Below the pieces are notes generated by a model. It was not told the origin of the DNA and did no database searches. It was given only the letters and a program-made list of their open reading frames with translations. Shown here one piece after another: positions 58,939 through 64,000 of a DNA stretch of 64,000 nucleotides. Every line of letters begins with the position of its first letter. Positions within the stretch are counted from its first letter, which is position 1. A program made the translations under genes and the position numbers. Source of the DNA: CAMDPA01 sp964574325 (GTDB lineage Bacteria; Pseudomonadota; Alphaproteobacteria; Rhizobiales; Hyphomicrobiaceae); contig CAZNMY010000013.1 of the NCBI GenBank assembly GCA_964574325.1, forward strand, positions 23,332-87,331. The letters are read 5' to 3'.

Positions 58939-59658
58939 CTATGTCCGCGGGACGAACGATACGCCTGGAACTTGCTCGATTGCCTTGCGGAGTGCGTCGA
59001 ATGTACTGTCGATCGCGGCCTCGGACGTGGTTCGGTCCCCAGCGCGGTAGATTGCGATTCCCATCTCCTCGTTGGAAAATGCCTTGTCGACCACAATGTT
59101 GAGGCTCTCGCTATAGAGATATGCTGCGAGGTCCTGCGGGTTCGGTGTAGTCTGCGTGAAACGAATGGCGTACGAGTTTTCATCGGCAAACTGAGCGATC
59201 TGTCGCTTGATTTGATCTTGTGCGTTGTTGGCATGGGTTAAGCGCGCCGAGCGCACCGGTGAAATGCCGGTTCTGGGCTCGAGGGACATATCATCGCCGC
59301 GCTCAAAGATCGACTGCTCGAACTGGGCTTTGGGCAATTTGCCGACAAGCTCGCGGATTGCGCTCACTCCATGTTCAATGGCTTCGGCGGGCACCCGACG
59401 GACCGTTCTGAGGACGGTGAGGTCCAATCGATCCAATTCGTTGGGTATTAGGCCGATCATTTTGATATCGGAACGATACATCTGAACAAAGACATCGCCC
59501 GGCTTGCCAGGGTCGCTGCTTACTCGGATCGCAAACCTATTCCGGTTTGCAACCTCGCGAAGCTTGGCAAGGAGCAAATCTCTGTCACCCGAGCCAAACA
59601 CGATTGTGAGCGACCTTAGCGGGCTTCGCATCGCTTCTGGAGAGAGCTCAGTAGGCAT
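58939..59658 (-). CDS. Possible immunity-type protein with two repeated domains
   Basis: This protein of about 239 residues has two similar halves. The first is about residues 12-110 (KLREVANRNRFAIRVSSDP, then VFVQMYRSDI), and the second about 150-239 (IKRQIAQFADENSYAIRFTQ, then AAYLYSESLNIVV). The ATG at 59658 has GGGAGG 5 nt upstream and overlaps the toxin-like stop by 11 bp. An alternative ATG at 59754 would add a hydrophobic N terminus (GIAVMVIAMGIAATLS) and make it membrane-anchored. No known family. The tight coupling to the upstream gene suggests an immunity role. Confidence 0.55.
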   Translation of the reverse strand: MPTELSPEAMRSPLRSLTIVFGSGDRDLLLAKLREVANRNRFAIRVSSDPGKPGDVFVQMYRSDIKMIGLIPNELDRLDLTVLRTVRRVPAEAIEHGVSAIRELVGKLPKAQFEQSIFERGDDMSLEPRTGISPVRSARLTHANNAQDQIKRQIAQFADENSYAIRFTQTTPNPQDLAAYLYSESLNIVVDKAFSNEEMGIAIYRAGDRTTSEAAIDSTFDALRKAIEQVPGVSFVPRT

Positions 59659-60376
59659 AGGCACCTCCCATCGTGAGGGCGACAGCGTCGCTGCAATGCC
59701 CATCGCGATGACCATGACTGCGATCCCAACCGTCCAACGACTTCCGAGACCCATGATGGACCCTGATGTTCTCGCGCATTCGCTTGTCGAGTATATCGAA
59801 GATCACTGGACCGCCGTACTGATTCGCGATGTTCATGCCGGGCGTCACGTTATTGCCAATGCCGCGCGTAGTGACGGACCATGAGCCGTCGGGGTTCTGC
59901 GTCGCGGATCGCGTGATCTGTCCGTCATGGAGGATGTGGTTCTCCTGCGTCGTGTTTCGAACGGACAAACCATCCGCACTGATTCTTGTCCGGACGTCCC
60001 CGGCGTAAATGCCGGTGATCGGATCATAGACCGGATAAATCTTGTTATCTTCAGCGGGAATAGCCGGGTTCTGTCCGGGCACCGCGAACCTGGAGAGGTG
60101 GTCGGCTATCTCTGGAGCGGAGCAGCTATCTTCAGCGGTGCAGACGATGTTTGGTCCCGCCTTGTAGTCGTGCCATCCGGGCTTGTCCGGATCGTAGGCA
60201 GAGCCATCACCTGCCCCAGTTGGCGTCCACCGGCCGCGATCGTCACGAGGCTGGTCCGGGTTGAAGCCACCCTTGCGGACGAGAGCGTCCCGCACATCGG
60301 CTACGAGGAACCTGAAGTAGGTGAGGCTTGCGTCAAGCTCTCGTTCCGCCTTCGATGCGTCTTCCGACCTGAGCAT
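59648..60376 (-). CDS. Possible RGRW-module toxin or effector
   Basis: This protein of about 242 residues has a helical start, then RKGGFNPDQPRDDRGRWTPTG at about residues 34-54 (in segments), a motif seen at the N-side of Rhizobiales toxin-like proteins and phage minor head proteins. The C-terminal domain contains YPVYDPITGIYAGDVRTRIS, NPDGSWSVTTRGIGNNVTPG and IFDILDKRMRENI, and ends AMG-type GGAYAY. No catalytic motif was recognised. The ATG at 60376 has AAGG upstream. The next gene overlaps its end. Similar proteins are known from rhizobia; toxicity is unproven. Confidence 0.5.
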   Translation of the reverse strand: MLRSEDASKAERELDASLTYFRFLVADVRDALVRKGGFNPDQPRDDRGRWTPTGAGDGSAYDPDKPGWHDYKAGPNIVCTAEDSCSAPEIADHLSRFAVPGQNPAIPAEDNKIYPVYDPITGIYAGDVRTRISADGLSVRNTTQENHILHDGQITRSATQNPDGSWSVTTRGIGNNVTPGMNIANQYGGPVIFDILDKRMRENIRVHHGSRKSLDGWDRSHGHRDGHCSDAVALTMGGAYAY

Positions 60377-60513
60377 TGCCAACCTTGATGATTGTGCGAC
60401 GGAGCCAGTGTGAGCCAGGAATAGGGGTAGGGGATAAGGTTCGGGCACAAGTTGAGGATACGGTGAAGGAGGCGGAAGGGATCGGCTCGACGGCCTGCGC
60501 AGGTCACCTAAAA

Positions 60514-60771
60514 CTATATCGCAATCTCAATCACATACGAGTTCGCAGTTTCATCCTGCCCGGCGCGCCATTTCTCGGCAAGCTGATGGTTTGCATTTCC
60601 ACGGCAAGGACTGCCGAGCACCATCGTGCTCCCTGCTCCAGCGCTATGCGATCCGCCACCGTCGTCTGTCGAGCGACCGTACCGATCGCGTGGCTGCTCT
60701 CTTTCGAAGCCCGCCTTGCGCGAGGCGGGCGGCCGCAATATCGACGGCTTCCTCCCGATCGGATAAAGCAT
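60514..60771 (-). pseudogene. Decayed relative of the RGRW-module gene
   Basis: An 86-codon frame starts at ATG 60771. It carries RKAGFEREQPRDRYGRSTDDGG, which parallels the RKGG-FNPDQPRDDRGRW motif of the intact gene, but with Ser in place of Trp and no C-terminal domain. Its end is SYVIEIAI. It overlaps no other gene and is probably a fragment. The rest of 60377-60798 shows nothing further. Confidence 0.4.
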
Positions 60772-60798
60772 GCTCTCAACCGCTCGAGGGTTCACCGC

Positions 60799-61944
60799 AT
60801 GCCTCCCCGCCCAATTCCCGTGAGCCACGTGGGCAGCTTGCCGCGCGGCGACGAGTTGACCCCGCTGCTGATCGCCAAAGATCACGGTAAGCCCTATGAC
60901 GCAGCGGACTTCGACCGGCTCGTACAGGCAGCGATCGACGATGCGGTGAAGCGGCAGGTTGCGGCCGGCGTCACGATCGTCAGCGACGGCGAATTGGGCA
61001 AGGTCGGCTATTCCACCTACATCACCGAGCGCCTTGAAGGGTTCGGCAGCGCCCATATCGAAAGGAAGCCCGCGCTCGATCTCGCGCCGCACCCGGCGCT
61101 GGTCAAGAAACTCGCCGGCATCATGGGCAAGCAGGAGTTCGTCCGCGCCGCCTGCGTCGCACCCGTCCGTCTCAAGACGCTCGAGCCCGCGAAGGCCGAC
61201 GTGGGCCGGTTCCGTACTGCGCTCGACCGCCACGGCAAGGGTGTGCGCGCTTTCATGAACGCGGCCTCACCCGGTCTCGTGACGGCATTCCAGCCCAACA
61301 AGTTCTATCCGACGCACGAGGCCTATCTTTCCGATCTCGTCCGGGCGATGCGCCCCGAATACGAAGCCATCGTCGATGCGGGGTTCGATCTCCAGCTCGA
61401 TTGTCCGGATCTCGCGATGTCCAGGCACACCGGCTATCAGGACCTCGACGAGAAGAGCTTCCTCGCCGTGATCGAGGCCAATGTGGAGGCGCTCAACGCC
61501 GCGACGGCGGATATCCCGGCTGAGCGTATGCGCATGCACATCTGCTGGGGCAACTACGAGGGCCCCCACGATCACGACATCCCGCTGGAGCGGATCATTT
61601 CGGCGGTGCTGAAGGCGCGTCCGGCGATGATACTGTTCGAGGCGGCCAATCCGCGCCACGAGCACGAGTGGACCGTCTGGCGCGATGCGAAGCTTCCCGG
61701 CGACAAGATCCTCGCGCCCGGCATGATCGACACCTGCTCGAACTACGTCGAGCATCCCGAGTTGATCGCCCAGCGGCTCGAGCGCTACATTTCGATCGTC
61801 GGGCCTGAGCGCGTCGTCGCCAGCACCGACTGCGGCTTCGGCACGTTCGCGGGTTACGGCAAGATCGATCCCGACGTGTGCTGGAAGAAGCTCGCGGTGC
61901 TGCGCGAGGGCGCCGATCTCGCGGCTGCGCGATGCAAATCGTAG
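60799..61944 (+). CDS. MetE-like (cobalamin-independent methionine synthase II) family protein
   Basis: This 381-residue protein has the MetE C-terminal domain fold: PVSHVGSLPRGDELTPLL, VSDGELGKVGYSTYI, IVDAGFDLQLDCPDLA, the zinc ligands His and Cys in MRMHICWGNYEGPHDHDIPL, and a third Cys in VVASTDCGFGTFAGYG. It lacks the N-terminal MetE half. Members include epoxyalkane:coenzyme M transferases and other thiol methyl transferases, so a methionine synthase role is not certain. The ATG at 60799 begins right before the conserved start. Confidence 0.9.
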   Translation: MPPRPIPVSHVGSLPRGDELTPLLIAKDHGKPYDAADFDRLVQAAIDDAVKRQVAAGVTIVSDGELGKVGYSTYITERLEGFGSAHIERKPALDLAPHPALVKKLAGIMGKQEFVRAACVAPVRLKTLEPAKADVGRFRTALDRHGKGVRAFMNAASPGLVTAFQPNKFYPTHEAYLSDLVRAMRPEYEAIVDAGFDLQLDCPDLAMSRHTGYQDLDEKSFLAVIEANVEALNAATADIPAERMRMHICWGNYEGPHDHDIPLERIISAVLKARPAMILFEAANPRHEHEWTVWRDAKLPGDKILAPGMIDTCSNYVEHPELIAQRLERYISIVGPERVVASTDCGFGTFAGYGKIDPDVCWKKLAVLREGADLAAARCKS

Positions 61945-62078
61945 CGATGGAAGTTCGTCGCCACGGCGATGTAGTCCCCAATTTTCCACGATCTTACGAA
62001 CCTTTGCGCGTCTGGCGCGTTATCGACGTAATCCAGCGCAATCACGCGCTCAGTCATCGGCATCGATGGGGATGCAAA

Positions 62079-62363
62079 ATGACCGGACGTTCCCCGCTAG
62101 AGGCGCCGGGCGCACGCGTGCCGAGGCTGCTCCGCCACCTCGGCATAAATCTGGCGTTGGGAGCGATGGTTGGGGTCGCCTTTACGGCGCTGCTGTTGGC
62201 CCTCAATATAGCGAACCTTCGGGACTTGATCGCGAACTCGGGCAGTGCCGCGCTCGCCGTTTTTATGATCGGCTTCGTCAACGTCCTGACATTCGGCAGT
62301 CTGTCGATGGGAACCGGCATCATGCTGCTTCCGCGGGACGAACCCGATGACAGCATCTCGTGA
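62079..62363 (+). CDS. Small two-TM inner-membrane protein
   Basis: This 94-residue protein has a basic N terminus (PLEAPGARVPRLLRHLG), TM1 (LALGAMVGVAFTALLLAL) and TM2 (SAALAVFMIGFVNVLTFGSLSMG), and a short acidic tail. It resembles small conserved alphaproteobacterial membrane proteins of unknown function. Start at 62079. It lies 69 bp before trhO in the same direction. Confidence 0.65.
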   Translation: MTGRSPLEAPGARVPRLLRHLGINLALGAMVGVAFTALLLALNIANLRDLIANSGSAALAVFMIGFVNVLTFGSLSMGTGIMLLPRDEPDDSIS

Positions 62364-62432
62364 GGCAATCGGCTCAGATCCGCGGTCGTAGGGGCTTGAC
62401 CAATCGCGCAGGGCCGCTGCATTTCCTGCGGC

Positions 62433-63158
62433 ATGATCGTCACTGTTTCAGCTTTCTACAAATTCGTCGCCGTCGCCGATCCCTGTGGATTGCGGGACGA
62501 TTTGCACTCGGCGATGTCTGCGCGGGGAATCAAGGGCACGATCCTGGTCGCCGAAGAAGGGATCAACGGCACGATTTCGGGCGAGCCTGCGCGCATGGCC
62601 TCGTTCCTGGCGCTGCTGCGCGCCGATCCGCGCTTCGCCGATCTCGTGACCAAGGACGCGACGGCTCCCGATCATCCGTTCCAGCGGCTGAAGGTGAAGC
62701 TGAAGCGCGAGATCGTCTCGATCCGAGCACCCGAAGCCGATCCGACGAAGCAGGTCGGCACCTATGTCGAGCCGCGCGACTGGAATGCGCTGATCGCCGA
62801 TCCCGATGTCCTCGTAATCGATACGCGCAACTTCTACGAGGTCGCGGAAGGCACGTTCGAGGGTGCCGTCGATCCGCGTCTCGATCACTTCACGCAGTGG
62901 CCGGAATACGTGGCGTCCACGCTGGGCGACAGCAAGACGAAGAAAATCGCGATGTTCTGCACGGGCGGTATCCGGTGCGAGAAGGCGTCCGCCTACATGC
63001 TCGCGCATGGTTTCGGCGAGGTCTATCACCTGAAAGGCGGCATCCTGAATTATCTCGCGAAGGTCCCGGCATCCGAGAGCCTATGGCGCGGCAAATGCTA
63101 CGTCTTCGACGATCGCCGCAGCGTCGACAAAGAGAACGCCGGCACGGGCGAGAGCTGA
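62433..63158 (+). CDS. trhO: tRNA uridine(34) hydroxylase TrhO (rhodanese type)
   Basis: This 241-residue protein has an N-terminal ferredoxin-like domain (GTILVAEEGINGTISGEPA) and a rhodanese domain with DTRNFYEVAEGTFEGAVDP and the active-site loop MFCTGGIRCEKASAYML. It oxygen-dependently hydroxylates uridine 34 of certain tRNAs. The C terminus is short compared with the E. coli protein (no Cys-rich tail). Start ATG 62433. Confidence 0.93.
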   Translation: MIVTVSAFYKFVAVADPCGLRDDLHSAMSARGIKGTILVAEEGINGTISGEPARMASFLALLRADPRFADLVTKDATAPDHPFQRLKVKLKREIVSIRAPEADPTKQVGTYVEPRDWNALIADPDVLVIDTRNFYEVAEGTFEGAVDPRLDHFTQWPEYVASTLGDSKTKKIAMFCTGGIRCEKASAYMLAHGFGEVYHLKGGILNYLAKVPASESLWRGKCYVFDDRRSVDKENAGTGES

Positions 63159-63179
63159 CGAGCGAACCGCGCACGCGCC

Positions 63180-63665
63180 CTATTTCTCGATCTCGACGAG
63201 CTGAGGCCGGTAGCAGATGCGGCGGACGTCACGCTCGAAATAGCAGGTATCGCCGAGCGGCTCGGTGGCCAGCGCCACAGAGCCATCCGGCAACTTCACG
63301 CCGAGTTTTCCGTTCGGCAACCATCGCATCGCGAGCATCGTATCGGCGTCCGTTGCGACCAGTGCGCACGTCTCTGTGAGACGTCGCGTCGGGCCGGAAC
63401 CCGGCGCGGTGCCGACGACAAGGAACACGCAGGTAACCGTCGCTCCGCTGTCGGCATGCCGCTGCCGCGTCGACACCGCTGCCCGCGTCCCGTTGAGATT
63501 GCCGACGCTGCTGACCACAACGAAGCGATCATGATCCGGCGTGTCGACGAGGCTGCACGTCGCGACACCGACGAGGACCACGAGCATGCTGGGGATCGCA
63601 TACCACCACGGTCCGAGCCGCGCGGCCCAGACGCGAACGCTGGAGAGGGGGTGCTGCGTGCTCAA
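63180..63665 (-). CDS. Membrane-anchored hypothetical protein
   Basis: This 161-residue protein starts at TTG 63665, overlapping the tgt stop. It has one TM segment (PWWYAIPSMLVVLVGVATCSL), then a periplasmic-looking domain with paired Cys: VTCVFLV / ETCALVA and DTCYFERDVRRICYRP. No family was recognised. The overlap suggests it is cotranscribed with tgt. An in-frame ATG at the TM start is a possible later start. Confidence 0.6.
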   Translation of the reverse strand: MSTQHPLSSVRVWAARLGPWWYAIPSMLVVLVGVATCSLVDTPDHDRFVVVSSVGNLNGTRAAVSTRQRHADSGATVTCVFLVVGTAPGSGPTRRLTETCALVATDADTMLAMRWLPNGKLGVKLPDGSVALATEPLGDTCYFERDVRRICYRPQLVEIEK

Positions 63666-64000
63666 GGCTCGGCCCGGTTGAGGCGATCGGCGTATTCACG
63701 GCGGAACGCTTCGAAACGGCCCTCGGCGATGGCCGCGCGCATCGCCGCCATCAGCTCCTGGTAGAACCACGTGTTGGCCCACGACATCAGCATCGCGCCG
63801 AGATATTCGCCGGAACGGATGAGGTGATGCAGATACGCGCGGCTGTAGTCGCGGCAGGCAGGGCACGCGCTCTTTTCGTCGAGCGGGCGCAGATCTTCCG
63901 CGTGCTTGGCGTTCTTGATGTTGACGCGCCCGTTCCATGTGAACGCTTGTCCGTGACGGCCAGAGCGGGTCGGCATCACGCAATCGAACATGTCGATGCC
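63662..64000 (-). CDS. tgt: Queuine tRNA-ribosyltransferase, C-terminal part (runs off right edge)
   Basis: The 112 C-terminal residues in the window include the base-exchange segment GIDMFDCVMPTRSGRHGQAFT and the zinc/dimer region RPLDEKSACPACRDYSRAYLHHL. TGT exchanges guanine 34 for queuine/preQ1 in tRNAs. In E. coli the zinc ligands are Cys-x-Cys-x-x-Cys plus His; here the first Cys is Ser (S-A-C-P-A-C). The 5' part is outside the window. The TTG-started gene downstream overlaps its stop. Confidence 0.93.
   Translation of the reverse strand, partial: GIDMFDCVMPTRSGRHGQAFTWNGRVNIKNAKHAEDLRPLDEKSACPACRDYSRAYLHHLIRSGEYLGAMLMSWANTWFYQELMAAMRAAIAEGRFEAFRREYADRLNRAEP

Noticed and set aside
61854..62063. 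A 69-codon minus-strand reading starting MTERVIALDYVDNAPD.
   Set aside because: The first 35 residues look protein-like, but the frame soon runs antisense through the MetE-like gene. It may be a remnant but is not annotatable.
1..64000. CRISPR arrays, transposases, integrases or rRNA.
   Set aside because: None was seen on either strand: no regularly spaced direct repeats and no transposase or recombinase motifs.

Overview
The window is a 64-kb stretch of high-GC chromosome, most likely from an alphaproteobacterium of the order Hyphomicrobiales (Rhizobiales). The evidence is gene order and protein type. There is a folE / IscU-like / cupin / yidD group. A pyruvate dehydrogenase locus is preceded by an FtsB-like gene and has a lipoyl domain on the E1-beta subunit. 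The order dnaB-alr-radA-cvpA-purF-(BNR/MoaD)-SDR-DMT is present, as is a cyclic-nucleotide-gated channel of the Mesorhizobium MloK1 type. Most of the window is ordinary chromosomal coding DNA. No transposase, integrase, phage structural gene or CRISPR array was seen.

Layout. 0-2 kb: the start of folE (running off the left edge), an IscU-like scaffold, a cupin and yidD. 2-9 kb: a secreted FG-GAP protein, an MFS transporter, an S10 serine carboxypeptidase overlapping a tripartite-transporter (Bug) receptor, a channel with a cyclic-nucleotide domain, and a TVP38/DedA-type membrane protein. 9-12 kb: a GT2 glycosyltransferase divergent from a GT39-type membrane glycosyltransferase. 12-13.6 kb: a GbsR/MarR-type regulator and a DUF4166 protein, each preceded by an almost identical 18-bp palindrome (a likely regulon). 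14.4-18.2 kb: tctA-tctB, trmD and truA. 18-28 kb: an EamA exporter, a class II aldolase, and an aryl/2-oxoacid locus with iorA, a serine-less ACP-like protein, a nitrilase, iorB and a fused monooxygenase/Old Yellow Enzyme protein, with palindromic repeat elements between the genes. 28-37 kb: ftsB-like, pdhA, pdhB, pdhC and lpd, interrupted by a DUF1877-like gene, a small membrane gene, a Uma2-type gene and two related small lipoproteins. 37-45 kb: a GT-C-like membrane protein, nadE, an aldo/keto reductase carrying an in-frame palindromic repeat, tatD and a PhnP-like hydrolase. 44-54 kb (minus strand): the purF/radA/dnaB housekeeping block. 54-58.8 kb: a secreted DUF1554-like protein, cofE and cofD (coenzyme F420 synthesis) and two alpha/beta hydrolases. 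58.8-60.8 kb: tRNA-Glu(UUC) followed by a compact toxin/immunity-like pair and a decayed relative. 60.8-64 kb: a MetE-like enzyme, a small membrane protein, trhO, a small anchored protein and the 3' part of tgt.

The items most worth following up are: cofE-cofD in a proteobacterium; the two-site palindrome regulon; a 27-bp palindromic repeat that occurs between genes and also in frame inside a gene; a CNG channel without a recognisable K+ selectivity filter; a fused FMO/OYE enzyme whose FAD-binding motifs are eroded; and the tRNA-adjacent toxin/immunity-like pair.
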